A DNA stretch of 64,000 nt from the NCBI RefSeq assembly GCF_000001735.4, contig NC_003076.8, forward strand, positions 1,550,001 to 1,614,000, written 5' to 3'. A model generated the notes under the pieces. The model searched no databases. It was not told the origin of the DNA and was given only the letters and a program-made list of their open reading frames with translations. The first letter of the stretch is position 1, and every line of letters begins with the position of its first letter. Source of the stretch: Arabidopsis thaliana. Its lineage: Eukaryota; Streptophyta; Magnoliopsida; Brassicales; Brassicaceae. Both the position numbers and the translations under genes were made by a program. Shown here in pieces: positions 33,044 to 44,752 of this stretch.

Positions 33044-35756
33044 TTATATACATTTGGTAATCCTTATTGTCAATGCCACTATATATGTGAATTTGCTTTA
33101 TGTACAAGGAACAAGATAATTAATGATTTGAACCATTTTTCTTTATATTTATGAATTTAGGGTCACTTGAATTGGTAAACAGCTTCGAAATTAAGAAAAA
33201 GATATGAACCTCCTTGCCGGAGTCAAGAATTGGAAAAAGTTGTTAGTGTGTGTAAATTGCTAGTAAGAATTTTAATACACTCTTTGCAGCATATATTGAA
33301 GATTATTATTCGAATCGTTGATTACGTAGAAAATGCCAAAGAAGATTAGTCACAGTCACCCCATGAAATGATGGGACAAATTTAAACATAGAATATTACC
33401 AACAAAAAGAAAGAAAATTAATCGTAACCGTAAGTAATCCACGTGTGACGTATCTTAGTCATTCAAAGGCGAATGAATCAATGAAATACAATTTGATTTG
33501 ACAATGATAGTCGCCTCTTCAAAGTTTTAGTTTTGAGTCTGATTGAGGAGAGACCGAAATGAAGTGTTTACATAGCAGTTTAGGTAAACCGCCTGACGTT
33601 TGAATATAATGTTATGTTTGAAAAATGCTTTTTGTGGTATTGAATGACATATACAAAAATGATTAAGATGTTGGTTGTTGTCACTGCATCGTTTATTTGC
33701 ATCCTGGTTTTGCACTTACATGTAGAATATTAATATTCATGTATATATTTACAAATTACAATCATAATAACATTAGCATGTATATTAACATATATAGACT
33801 AGAATAATAATCACGATAATAACAATACGATAATTCTGATAGTGCGTTTGGCTCTAATGTAGCTTCTACGTGTAAAGGTATCTCAAGTCATAAGATTCCT
33901 AAGCTTTCTAATTATGTAACATTTTCCAACCCGGACAAGGTCAACCATGTTTGTCGTCTTCCATTATTTTAGTCAAAAGATTACAAAAATAAAAAGGAAA
34001 TTAAGAAACTAAACTAGGTGATATCATTGGGATTATTTGACTCAATGCATGTCTAATATGTTTCTATATTATAGAATTGGATATGAATGTTTGACTGTGT
34101 ATAACCAAAGATGCTGCAGATTCTTTGATACACACACGTATAATTATACAATATCAACGTAACACTTGGGTGTGACGAAGATAAAACACTTTTGGATTTT
34201 GGTGGGGTGGGTGGAGTAATATAACAATACGAAACTTCCCCAAAAGCTGCAGTTACTGACAACATATGAGTCAAAATTTTCATATCGTGTAGAGCGCCAA
34301 TTCATGAGTATGAATGCCACGAAATAGTTGAGGATCTTCAACTTTAATTTACCGGTTAATAATCGCTTTAATTAAACACTAAAATCATGCTTTACCGGTA
34401 TAAATATTTTACGTATCCTATTTTTTCAAGGATTTTGTTTTTCGAGAGATGATATTGGTGAAAGAAAGAAATCGAGATTTTCAGCACTATAGCAGTTGGA
34501 AGTATATTAATACTGGTGTAGTGGTGTTCATTTACTGGAATTATACATATACACTATATATCATTTTATTTATAAAATTTTGCGCAATATCGATGCGACC
34601 ATAACATATATTTTGATAGGTTTTTCGTGTAACACCATTTGAATTTGAATACAAAACTACATGTAACAGACGCGTCTCCCTCACCATAGGTTCAGTCTTC
34701 TAGATTCTTAATTAGTGTCACATAAAATTTTGATGCAAAAATGTTAATGGGTCGGGTTTAATTTTTGAATTTGGGCCTAACTAATATATAGGTCTCCTTT
34801 TATTATGATGTCTTCTGGGCTATAAAACTCTTCTTTAGATTAAATTGAATTCAGATTGTTAATACTCCGGAAGACCATTAATATAATTATATAAACAGTC
34901 TAAACTCTAAACCACACATCGTAGTAGTTTTTCATATACTTCCAATATCTGTTCAAACATTCATATTGGATGGGAATAAATGAATGACTAACGTATGTGT
35001 CAGAAAAACTTGTAATTATCAATTGATAGTTAGGATTTAGGACAATACATAATGAATGTTTTTCCGTTACATATCACCTTACGTTTGGACACCACCTCTT
35101 AACTTATTATGTTTAATTTATATTCCAACTAAAAATATTCATTACAAATTTTAGCATAAACATCAAATACTAAAAATAAAGAAAATGAAAAAGCTTGATT
35201 AATAATTTTTTTTTGGTAATGTTTGATTAATAAATATGTACTTTAATTAATAAGACTATGGTGACATGTCCCAGTCCTATGGCTCATTAACAGTTTGTAT
35301 ACTTTTGAGGAGGCAAGACGTGGAAACCGCTCTTCTTCTCTACCAAAAACTTCTTCTTCCTTCGATGTCTCTCTCATCTGTTACATATCACAATCTTTTG
35401 CTTTAAATTGAGATCCTTCTTCAAAGCCGTATCTCTTTCTCTAGTGTAATTCTCCTCTGAAATTCAGCCTTAGTTCGTCTCTTTCGTTCTGGGTTTCTCT
35501 GTAATTGTAGCCCAATTCCAATCCTGGGCATGTATTTCAAAGTGTTTCCATCTTCTTTTGTCAAAGTTGAAGACTTTGCTCGTTTTGAATCCGTCCGCTA
35601 GTAGAATCTTCTTCTTTGAATCGATTTTGATATCTCTGCTTTATGGGTTTCCACACTTTTGCCAGCAATGTCTAAGCTTCCAAGAACATGCCTTTGACTA
35701 GATTTTCCCGGTAAAGCTTTTTGCTTTTACTTCTTTTTTCCTGGCACGAGAAATTA

Positions 35757-37337
35757 ATGGGTTCAGTTGATGAGGTTGAGATATCTAAGACTAGGGTTTC
35801 ATGTCCTCCTGCTCTCTCAACATCTCATAAGATTCTCATCAGTGAAGAGAAACCTAGGAGATGGTCCGAGAGTTCGTTGCCTGATGTCTCTAATAGGATT
35901 AAGCTTTTGAAATTTGGTTCCCCTTCTGCTAGACTCAAGAGAATGGCTGAGGAAAGAGATGAAGTTTCACGCTCTGTCAACAGCTCAAGCTCTAGCAGCC
36001 ACGATGTGGTGTCTTCCCGGAAAATCGAGTGGGCTTGTTTGATGAAAATGGGTAAGCAATGGCTACAGAACCCGTTGAACATGGTTATGTTTTTGTGGAT
36101 CTTTGTGGTTGCTGTCTCCGGTGCGATTCTATTCATGGTTATGACTGGTATGTTGAACCATGCTTTGCCCAAGAAATCACAGAGAGATGTCTGGTTTGAA
36201 GTTAACAACCAAATCCTCAACGCATTGTTTACTCTGATGTGTCTGTATCAACACCCGAAACGGTTTTACCACCTTGTGCTTCTCTGTAGATGGAAGCAAG
36301 ACGATGTTACAACGCTTAGGAAGATATTCTGCAAGAACGGGACTTACAAGCCAAACGAATGGATACACATGATGGTTGTTGTTCTTTTGCTTCACTTGAA
36401 CTGTTTTGCTCAGTATGCGCTTTGCGGTCTTAACTTAGGCTATAGAAGATCCGAGAGACCTGCCATTGGTGTAGCTATATGTATATCTTTTGCAATAGCA
36501 GCTCCTACGGCTGCGGGTTTGTACACTATTCTTAGTCCACTTGGGAAAGATTATGATCCTCAAGGAGATGAGGAGAATCAAGTGCAGGCTGTGGGAGAAG
36601 GACCGGTTAGTAATCGCAAGTTATCTCTTGAAAGGAGATATTCATTTGCTTCTAATGATGTGAGTAATCCTGAATGGAGAGAGGGAGTTCTTGACATATG
36701 GGAAGATATTTCATTGGCTTATCTCTCTCTGTTCTGCACTTTTTGTTTGTTTGGTTGGAACATGGAGAGGATTGGGTTTGGGAATATGTATGTGCACATT
36801 GCGACTTTTGTTCTCTTCTGTTTAGCTCCTTTCTTTATATTCAACTTGGCTGCTATAAACATTGATAACGAGATGGTAAGGGATGCACTTGGATATACTG
36901 GGATTGTGCTTTGCTTGTTTGGTTTGCTCTATGGTGGTTTTTGGAGAATACAGATGAGGAAAAGATTCAAGTTGCCGGGCTATAACATCTGTTGCGGGAG
37001 ACCCGCGATTGCTGATTGTACACTCTGGTTGTTCTGTTGTTGGTGCTCTTTAGCTCAAGAAGTCCGGACCGCGAATTCTTATGAAATAGTGGAGGATAAA
37101 TTTTGCAAAAGAAGAGAAGAAAATAGTAAGATTGATGATGAGGTTGTCGTATCTGCATTGCCTCGTGAAGACGGTGTGTTTGATCCGAGTTGCTTGCCTA
37201 AGAAGATGACCACGACGATGATAGCTAGCTCTACTCTTAGCCCGAGCAGACAGAAAGATGAAACTTGCTTGGGAGAGAAAGGTGATGAAGCTCTAAGTCC
37301 ACCTTCTCCTCCATTCATACACAGAGAAGCTAGTTAG
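35757..37337 (+). CDS. PLAC8-family multi-pass membrane protein
   Basis: Intronless, 526 residues; probably AT5G05350. I start at ATG 35757 (MGSVDEVEIS), not the in-frame ATG 36 nt upstream, because the former has the better context and no extra hydrophobic head. The first ~100 residues are soluble and Ser-rich. Several membrane segments follow (MVMFLWIFVVAVSGAILFMV, AIGVAICISFAIAAPTAAG, IVLCLFGLLYGGFW). The PLAC8 Cys-rich motif is at about residues 410-450: CCGRP, then LWLFCCWCSLAQEVRTA. PLAC8/MCA-type plant proteins include calcium- or metal-related membrane proteins; the role of this one is unknown. The C-terminus is disordered with Ser/Pro. Confidence 0.9.
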   Translation: MGSVDEVEISKTRVSCPPALSTSHKILISEEKPRRWSESSLPDVSNRIKLLKFGSPSARLKRMAEERDEVSRSVNSSSSSSHDVVSSRKIEWACLMKMGKQWLQNPLNMVMFLWIFVVAVSGAILFMVMTGMLNHALPKKSQRDVWFEVNNQILNALFTLMCLYQHPKRFYHLVLLCRWKQDDVTTLRKIFCKNGTYKPNEWIHMMVVVLLLHLNCFAQYALCGLNLGYRRSERPAIGVAICISFAIAAPTAAGLYTILSPLGKDYDPQGDEENQVQAVGEGPVSNRKLSLERRYSFASNDVSNPEWREGVLDIWEDISLAYLSLFCTFCLFGWNMERIGFGNMYVHIATFVLFCLAPFFIFNLAAINIDNEMVRDALGYTGIVLCLFGLLYGGFWRIQMRKRFKLPGYNICCGRPAIADCTLWLFCCWCSLAQEVRTANSYEIVEDKFCKRREENSKIDDEVVVSALPREDGVFDPSCLPKKMTTTMIASSTLSPSRQKDETCLGEKGDEALSPPSPPFIHREAS

Positions 37338-38355
37338 AACTTAGAACTAACAGATTTTAATGAAAGTTTGTTAATGTAAAACCAGATATACTATATCTAA
37401 TTGAAAGTAAAGTTTAAATTCGTTTTGGGGTTTATGGAATTTACGAGTTATAAACAATGTAAAACAGGTTTAGTTTTCTTTGAATTTTCACGTAGGAATA
37501 CAAGTGTTGTTTGAAGTGTTTCAGTTAGAGAATTATGTTTCTTCTCATCATCTCATGTGAGCTTAACCACATTACGTTGATTTGGACCTTAAAGTGAATT
37601 AAAAAAAGAACAACTTAGCATTAGTTGCTTATGCGATCAATGGTCTCATCACGACCCTGATGAGAATCGTGTCTACCATCCACGTAAAATCAACAGCTGA
37701 TAAAGTATTAAAACTTTGGTCAAGCGAACATGTAGAAACGATTTTCTTGTTCATATTTGATGCATGTGTAGCAACTGGAGTTTTAGCCAATGTTTTGTTT
37801 GTGTAGCAATTGCAGTTTTCTTATAATTCTTCTAATTTCTGCAATTCACTGAATTTTTCTTACAATACAATTTTTTGCCTTGATATACATACTTCATAAT
37901 ACATCAACAAAACAAAGAAATGTGGCAGCAATTTTGTTGGTGTTTTATGCAATATGCATCTCAATGGCAATTAAATTCCAACAAACAAAGAAAACTGATA
38001 ATTATTTGCTTTTTATTTAAATTTTGTAGTGTAAAGAAAATGATTGAACATGAATTTTTCAATTCCAAATTTCTTCAATTGTTGTTGTCAATTGTCATAC
38101 CTATGAATATATGTATGTCCATGATAATTCATTAGCCAATATATCCATTTGAGAGATGTTCATTAGCTACTATTTTTCCTAGTTGATAAGGTCTTAATTA
38201 ATTATTTATTTAAATTGTAAATGGTCTTTATTTTGTGCTGCTATTTCTACTAAAAATTTTATTAAAGAAGAAGTTGACAAAAAAATAAAAGAAAAATAAA
38301 AAATAATTGATCGCACTGTCAAACCAAAAAAAATTGAAAACCCTAAATTGGTTGA
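37338..38355. other. Intergenic between the PLAC8 gene and the Sel1-like gene
   Basis: 1.0 kb AT-rich. 3' flank on the left, promoter of the next gene on the right. A telo-box-like AAACCCTAAA is at 38338-38347, just before the next ATG. No gene seen. Confidence 0.6.
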
Positions 38356-39178
38356 ATGGGAAAATCGATGGTCAGATTCGCAGAATTCGCCATTAGACTC
38401 TCTTCCGAGAATCCAACCAGACCACACAGACCTTCTCCTTCTCCACGGAACAAAGTCTTCGTCAAGAAGACGACGAGAGACACCACGTCACACCTCGATT
38501 ACTCCAATCTGGTTAAGCTGGAGAAGGCGGGATCGCACTCGGGTTCGAATCCCGCTCCGGCTTCGGGTTCGGATCCTATTAACCGGGTTCCCCTCGCTCA
38601 GGTCGTCGAGGATTGCGTCAGACGCTGGTTCCAGGATACGCTCAAGGAAGCCAAATCTGGTGACGTTGGTATGCAGGTCTTGGTTGGTCAGATGTATTGC
38701 AGCGGCTATGGAATCCCTAAAGATGAAAACAAGGTTCACTTTTTTGCTCTAATTTTTCTGGGTTTAGGTTGTTTTCTTATAGTTCTTCTAGAGTTGATAT
38801 AAAGGTTTGATTTTTTCGTCTCTGTGTCTACATTGTATGCCTCTGATTAGGTTTTGTTGTGATTGGTCTGAATTAGGGTTCTTAAAATGTATGTGGTTAG
38901 CTCTGATTTGAAGATGTGATTGTGATTCTGATTCAGAATGTGTGATTTTGATCTGTAAAGGGTCGTGCTTGGATTAACAAAGCTTCAAGAACTAGATCAT
39001 CAGCTTGGCAAGTGAGTGATAAGCCTCCAGGTAATAATATATGATAGAACTTGTGTTGTTTCAATCTTTTATTGAATTAGTGGAATCTTGTGAATTGTGT
39101 GTTTTATTTGGGATTCTTGTTCTTCTAATGTCAGGGTATAATGCAAGCGATTCAGATTCCAATGATAAGAAAGATTGA
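38356..39178 (+). CDS. Small protein with a single Sel1-like repeat
   Basis: Three exons (38356-38733, 38961-39030, 39135-39178) give 163 residues; probably AT5G05360. N-terminus is basic, with Ser and Pro (RPHRPSPSPRNKVF), possibly a mitochondrial or plastid signal. Then VVEDCVRRWFQDTLKEAKSGD leads into one Sel1-like unit: GMQVLVGQMYCSGYGIPKDENKGRAWINKAS, matching the pattern of A/G, LGxxYxxGxGVxxDxxKAxxWxxKAA. The protein ends in an acidic tail (YNASDSDSNDKKD). Sel1 repeats mediate protein-protein contacts. The partner is unknown. AAACCCTAAA directly upstream of the ATG suggests a housekeeping-type promoter. Confidence 0.85.
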
Positions 39179-40124
39179 TGATCATCTTTTGAATGTTTGT
39201 ATTGCCATTGACTTTGATTTGTTAGTTTCTCTCTCCTTTGTTTAACTCTACTTGATTTATTCAAATTTGAAGCTTTTGTATCATCCCAATGGTCAAAATG
39301 TGCCCCTCAAGTTATTTATTACCAGGCAGTGAAGTAATTCAACTGTGAGTCTGTTGTAGCTGAAATCCTTGCATTGCCAATAGATTTTTGCCAGGCTTTC
39401 TCTTGTTCTTTGTCCCCAGAAGTAGAATCAAACAGTTTGCAAAGAATGAATCTGGAATCTGGAATCTGCAATGTCACTTGACAATTTTTCTCCAAGGAAT
39501 CTACATTCTTGTTCTAAAGATAATCTGCAACTAATTTTTGGGTTTGAATGGAGTGAAAAAGGTAAAAGTTAAACTGAGACAGTTTTCGCATCACTCTAAT
39601 GATGGATTATGTTCATCGATAACACTGAATTGTAAATATTAAGTTCACCATCTTTCGAAAACTGTTACCATTAAGTTCTAAATTCTAATCCGATTCAAAA
39701 TTTACAAAAAAAAATTGAAGCGTACCTAAACAAATAGCGAATGTCCGACCGGAACAATATGATCATCATTGTTTTCTTAAAATTGTAGTGTGAAAAGGTT
39801 GAAAAAGTGAATAAATCAAACGAACGGTTGTAGAAAATGAAGGAAAAGAGAATTACTTTGGTCCTATAATCAAACGCGGCTAACTTAGTGGAAGCCAGTG
39901 AGGGTTTCTATTCACAAAAATTTCCTTTACGCAAAGAATCCCATTCGTCATCTTCTTCTTCGTTCTCTTTTTGTCATTTTATATCATTAAATCGTGTATT
40001 TATATGTTGCTACTCCTCCTTTAGTTTCTCTACACAACTAGACCTTGTTCACACACATATACTCTGTTTTCCTCTGTTTCTCTACACGAAGAAGAAGTCT
40101 TTTTATTTCACAAAAGTTTCTGTG
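39179..40124. other. Intergenic: 3' flank and promoter of the HMA gene
   Basis: 946 AT-rich bases; the CT-rich part from about 39940 looks like the 5' UTR of the next gene. A TC-rich ORF at 39888-40151 is low-complexity and overlaps that UTR. Confidence 0.55.
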
Positions 40125-40672
40125 ATGGCTAATGTAAGTAAGATCTTGTAGTGCATGGTTTGCTTTAATTAAATCTACCTTGTTCTAACTGCACTGTTAT
40201 CAAGAAAATAGAAAACAAAAAGAGCGATCGTTGCAACTAGAGTGTTCTTTGCAAATTATGCTTGATGCAATGTCTCTGTTTATTGGAGTTTTGTTTTTGA
40301 CTGTTTAAGGATCAAAACTAGCCGAAATGACAGAAAATTCTCATTTCAGGTTGTGGAGCTAAAAGTGAATTTGCATTGTGATGAATGCATCAGGAAAATA
40401 CTTAAAGCCATCAAGAAAATTGAAGGTAACAATTCTGTAAATTTTCTCCTTATACATATATAGCCTTGTAAGATTATGATTATGGTTTATATTTCTAAAT
40501 AAGAGTATTTGATGAAATTACAGATATAGAAGCATACGATGTGGACACACAGCTCAACAAAGTGACAGTCACAGGGAATGTAACAGAGGAACAAGTGATT
40601 AGGGTTCTTCAAAAGGTGAGGAAAGCTGCTGTTAAATGGGACCAAGACAATCAAACCCTCTTTACCAACTAG
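40125..40672 (+). CDS. Small heavy-metal-associated (HMA) domain protein
   Basis: Three exons (40125-40133, 40350-40425, 40524-40672) give 77 residues; probably AT5G05365. The first coding exon is only nine bases (Met-Ala-Asn). The whole protein is one HMA domain: VVELKVNLHCDECIRKILKAI with the metal-binding CxxC (Cys-Asp-Glu-Cys), followed by the beta-alpha-beta core (TQLNKVTVTGNVTEEQVIRVLQKV). There is no isoprenylation CaaX at the end (ends TLFTN), so it is closer to copper chaperones or HPPs than to HIPPs. Likely cytosolic metal or copper carrier. Confidence 0.87.
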
Positions 40673-40976
40673 AGTCTTTTTGCTTTCCTCTTGATCTATA
40701 TGTTCTCCTTAGCAATAGTTAGGTCTATATGTATGTCTGCTCAACTGACCTTATGCATCAGTTGCAGAATACACGAGGATTTTGTATACACGACAATAAA
40801 ATGCGATATAGATTCTGGAAATAGAGATCAATATAATCCACAAATTTATTCAACAAAAAATGCAAGGAAGCAACTTTTCCGCTTCTATTTAGAGTATAAA
40901 ATTACAAAACTGTCAATAAACCACATTTTGGAGAATGAAAAATGAGGAAAGAATTGGAATCAAGATATCTCCATGC
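40673..40976. other. Convergent 3' flanks of the HMA gene and QCR8
   Basis: 304 bases between two stop codons; AT-rich, nothing else seen. Confidence 0.6.
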
Positions 40977-41869
40977 TTAGAACCTGTGCTCCAGCTTCTC
41001 TTGTTCTTTGAAGTACTGAGCATACCTGCGTTCATTTGAAAGAGAAAAGGTTCAGAGAGTATTGGAAACAATTATAACAATTGAGACTCGATAGTGACAA
41101 AATGAATGTCAACGTACAAAAACAATTCTTCATCTAGTCATCTAAAGTATCCTGAATAATTGCTATGAGAGTAATGATAATCAAAGATAGGGCAGGTGAA
41201 TATAATTTAACCCCTTGCGCAAATATCTAAATTCAATGAATCACATAAACTCATCTGTTTCAAGTAAAAGAGCATCATCAAGCTAAAACACTACTAGCTC
41301 AACAATTTTTTCAACAATCAGAACTCAGAAGTAACAGAAACGTTTTGATAGTTAATGGCTATCTTTTTATCATCATCATCATCATGAATTCACTATCCCT
41401 ATCTTATAATGTTGTCAAGCTAGCTACTTCTATCATTCTGCATATTAGTTCCTATAGTATTGGTCCAGCAGAAACATGAGCATCGAAATCGACACCAATC
41501 TATGCGAATTTGTCACAGAACAATTGCCCTAAAACAATTTTTGCTGTCATATCCAATAAAACTATAGCCTAATTGAATCTACAAACTTCGCATAACAATC
41601 AGATTGTTGAACATCATAATCATCAGATCGAAGTCCACATGATTGATACATCAAATCTGTTTGTTAATTGCCTAGACCGAGAGAAAGAGAAAAACGTACG
41701 AGTAGGTTCCGACGACAGGAGCGACGAGGAGAATAGTACTGATCCAATTCTCTGAGACCTTGTGGTGAATCTTCTCCGGAAGATCCTTCCAAAGACCCGT
41801 CATGATCTTCTGCTGAAACGGCGATAACGCGTAAACCACCGCCTTCAATTTCACCGGCTGCTTTCCCAT
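40977..41869 (-). CDS. QCR8-2: Cytochrome b-c1 complex subunit 8
   Basis: Two exons (41700-41869 and 40977-41025) give 72 residues, the normal plant size. The protein MGKQPVKLKAVVYALSPFQQKIMTGLW then one membrane helix (ISTILLVAPVVGTYSYA) and a charged tail KEQEKLEHRF is the QCR8/ubiquinone-binding subunit of respiratory complex III in the inner mitochondrial membrane. No long presequence is present or needed. The single intron (674 bp) is far longer than the coding sequence. It shares a 344-bp divergent promoter with PRA1.B3. The paralogue suffix is from memory of AT5G05370. Confidence 0.93.
41026..41699 (-). other. QCR8 intron
   Basis: 674-base intron, with a (ATC)n microsatellite at about 41369-41385. 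No independent gene supported. Confidence 0.8.
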
Positions 41870-41995
41870 TTTCGACGACCAAATCTCCGATTTCGATAAA
41901 TGCAACTAGGAGACTTTTCAAGCCGGCTAATATGCATCTCTCCGTCACAAAACGCTGCCGTTTAAGTGTAAAGGCTTTTAATTTCAATCCACTTA

Positions 41996-42019
41996 AGCCC
42001 AATGGTTAGAATATGGGCC
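41996..42019. promoter_or_regulatory. Site II elements in the QCR8/PRA1.B3 divergent promoter
   Basis: AGCCCA (reverse TGGGCT) at 41996-42001 and TGGGCC at 42014-42019 lie between the two start codons (41869 and 42214). TCP factors binding site II are known to drive mitochondrial-protein genes. Confidence 0.6.
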
Positions 42020-42213
42020 TTTTCTTTATGAATTTGCTAAAATCCACGTGGACGGTAGAGATGCTACGATGCAGAGAGCGGTCTATGGTGAGGGTTATTA
42101 CACGAGATCATGACGTTAACACGGGAAACAGGTTGCTTCAAAAGAAATCAATTCATTCGTACGGGCCTTTAATCCACGCGCCTTCTTCGCATCCCCACGC
42201 GCAGTCGTGTGTG

Positions 42214-42867
42214 ATGATGGCTAATCCTCCAACGTTACCGATCTCAGACCATTCCGGTGGTGGTTCCCAATCTCAGCAACCCGTATCAACACCGGCGTTT
42301 CGCACGTTCCTCTCTCGCCTCTCGTCGTCAATCCGCCAAAGCCTATCGCAGCGGCGTCCATGGTTAGAACTCGTAGATCGAAGCGCAATTTCACGTCCAG
42401 AGTCTCTCACCGATGCGTATTCTCGGATCCGGAGGAATCTCCCTTACTTCAAGGTAAACTACGTGACGATCGTCTCCTTGGTGCTCGCGCTCTCGCTCCT
42501 CTCCCATCCTTTCTCTCTTCTCGTTCTCCTATGCCTCTTCTGCGCTTGGATCTTCCTCTACCTTTTCCGTCCGTCAGATCAACCTCTGGTCGTCCTCGGC
42601 CGTACGTTTTCAGATCGTGAGACGCTTGGTGTTTTGGTAATTTTGACAATCGTCGTCGTCTTTTTAACCAGCGTTGGGTCTTTATTGACCTCTGCTTTGA
42701 TGATTGGTTTCGGAATCGTATGCTTACACGGCGCGTTTAGAGTCCCGGAGGATCTTTTCTTGGATGATCAAGAACCTGCTAACACCGGCTTATTGTCTTT
42801 CCTTAGCGGAGCCGCCACTTCCGCCGCAGTTGCCGCCGCATCAACTCCTGCGTCAGGTCGTGTTTGA
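42214..42867 (+). CDS. PRA1.B3: Prenylated Rab acceptor family protein PRA1.B3
   Basis: Intronless, 217 residues. Two adjacent ATGs (42214 and 42217); the first gives the family's usual length. The reading frame stays open upstream (an in-frame ATG at 42013) but that region contains the promoter elements. The PRA1 domain has FRTFLSRLSSSIRQSLSQRRPW, then RRNLPYFKVNYVTIV, two long hydrophobic pairs (SLVLALSLLSHPFSLLVLLC, LVILTIVVVFLTSVGSLLTS) and an Ala/Ser-rich tail. PRA1 proteins sit in ER, Golgi or endosomal membranes and interact with prenylated Rab GTPases in vesicle traffic. Confidence 0.94.
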   Translation: MMANPPTLPISDHSGGGSQSQQPVSTPAFRTFLSRLSSSIRQSLSQRRPWLELVDRSAISRPESLTDAYSRIRRNLPYFKVNYVTIVSLVLALSLLSHPFSLLVLLCLFCAWIFLYLFRPSDQPLVVLGRTFSDRETLGVLVILTIVVVFLTSVGSLLTSALMIGFGIVCLHGAFRVPEDLFLDDQEPANTGLLSFLSGAATSAAVAAASTPASGRV

Positions 42868-44752
42868 AGGACTCTCTTCTCTGTAGACAACAAACTCAAT
42901 TACTATGATTCTTTTATTGTATTTCTGAATGCGACTATGTAAGGGGAAATGTAGAATTGATCTTCTTGGTTTTAAGCTGAGAAATTCTTATGATTCAAAC
43001 ATTAAATGGATTCAACAATATCTCGCATTACTCTTCCTTAGCTCTTTTTGTGACAAAGATTATGGAATGGTTGATTACTATTAAGCTTTGAGACTAATTG
43101 TGTTTAGTGTGTTTAGATGTTGGGAACTAAAAGTGTCCGACGTAAAATGGCAGTGTCATCATTCCGGCTGTTTTAACGAATCTCGTGTAAATACTTTTGT
43201 TTTTGGTTATGGAAAATGACATGTGGGATAATCATCGAGACAAAGGAGTAACGTAACAAAGAAGTTTATCGTGAATGTTTGTTAAAATGCATTATGAAAG
43301 ATTTGAATATTACTTCAAGAGAAAAAGTCTATTTCGTTATTGGCAGTTAGTTTATTGTTTGAACGTTACACTCTAGTACAGTGCATAATATGCTATGTTT
43401 GTTAAGAAAAAAACAAAAACAATAAAATGAAATCATGAGATTGTTAAACCAATATGACCCAACGTCCCAATTCATCCGTGTTCTGACTTTAGGTTTTCTG
43501 CATCTAGATGTTGTTTGTATTCCAAATTCATCTTTAGAGTTTGAGTCTTTGAGATATGAATCTTGATTTACATTTATATATATTTTTTAAAATGAATGGA
43601 TTTAGACCTACATATATTATTATGCAATAGTCAATTTTCTTATAAATAATTAATATTGTTAAGTTATTGAGAAATTCGTCTAATACGAATAGAAAATTAT
43701 TTACCCATTTTTTAGAGTTTGGATAACCAATAGAAGATACAACAAAATCATTAATCTGGTTACATATAATTAAATAATATACATGTGACCTTGAGTTTTT
43801 GTTTACTTTTGTTTGTTAAAAGAGTGGCCTTGGTATTAAATTGCCAAACTATTCTTACTGATGATGATTAATGATCATTTGTGTATTTGGTAAGACAGGA
43901 AAAACTTGGGATTTAAGGAAGAAGCTTGAGACACAAGCACTAGAACGTCTAGACGTGATATGAAATGACTTGAGTTCAATTCAACTAAACTTTGTTGAAA
44001 TTATGCTAAGTGTTCGGTGCAACAACTTAATTACCTCAACTAAGTCTTTGCTCCCTTTCAATGTCTCAACTTCTTCTCAATTTCGGATGGCGCCAAAAGA
44101 ACTAGTAAACTATTTTTCAAGTTTATAACTTATGGCGTGGAATATAAAAAAACATGATTACGCAATATAGAAAGTATTCATAAAACTAATAATGTTTTGA
44201 TGGGTTAATATTTAAAAAAATATCAAGATAACTAAAACAACCTTTAAAGGGATACTAAATAATATCATTTTTACTAACATCCAGATATTTATTTGGCACT
44301 CGAATCATTTTTAAGAGGTGTTTAATCTAATTTCTAAACCAACATTATATTTTGAAAATGGTATCATCATGATCCTATGTCCATTAACATATTTTAACAT
44401 ATATTTTCTGCCAACATTTTTGAGGTTGATCAACTCTTAAAATAGAAGAAAACTAAACCATGGTTTTCCATTTGAATAAGTGTGAAAGGAAGCAAGAAAA
44501 CATAGCCAACGAACTGATAAAGACACATAAATATGTTGGTGACCGGTAATTTAATTTTTTTCTTTTGAATAATCAGCACCTAATTCTTCCAACCCCTAAA
44601 TAATTTAGTAAAAAAATTAAATTCAATTTACTTTAACTATAAAAGGGATATTTCCCTCTTCATAATTCTCTCAAACCCTTCTCTCATATATCTCTTAATC
44701 TCATAAACGTTAATCTCAAATTTTTCGTAATCTCAAAGCTTAAACACACTTA
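42868..44752. other. 1.9-kb AT-rich intergenic region
   Basis: PRA1.B3 3' flank, then mostly low-complexity AT-rich DNA, then the LAC12 promoter with a TATA box (TATAAAAG) at 44638-44645. No gene, RNA or element recognised in the middle. Confidence 0.6.

Larger units (their letters stand above)
30820..35756. other. 4.9-kb gene-poor AT-rich region
   Basis: PRX52 promoter on the left. The middle has no supportable gene; the ORFs are short, low-complexity and on random frames. Repeats noted: a scar-like duplication at 32117-32167 and a 22-bp direct repeat at 32948/33022. From about 35.3 kb the sequence becomes CT-rich and contains the 5' UTR, with several upstream ATGs, of the gene starting at 35757. 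Confidence 0.6.

Noticed and set aside
34660-34800. Possible promoter with TGGGCC near 34.77 kb
   Set aside because: A single short motif without a gene start following within 900 bp; not enough to call.
39888-40151. 87-residue ORF rich in Ser/Phe
   Set aside because: It is made by the CT-rich 5' UTR and first exon of the HMA gene in another frame.
41369-41385. (ATC)n microsatellite as a functional element
   Set aside because: A short simple repeat in an intron, ordinary for this genome.
42013-42213. 67-residue N-terminal extension of PRA1.B3
   Set aside because: It would cover the divergent promoter with site II elements and gives no PRA1-family similarity.
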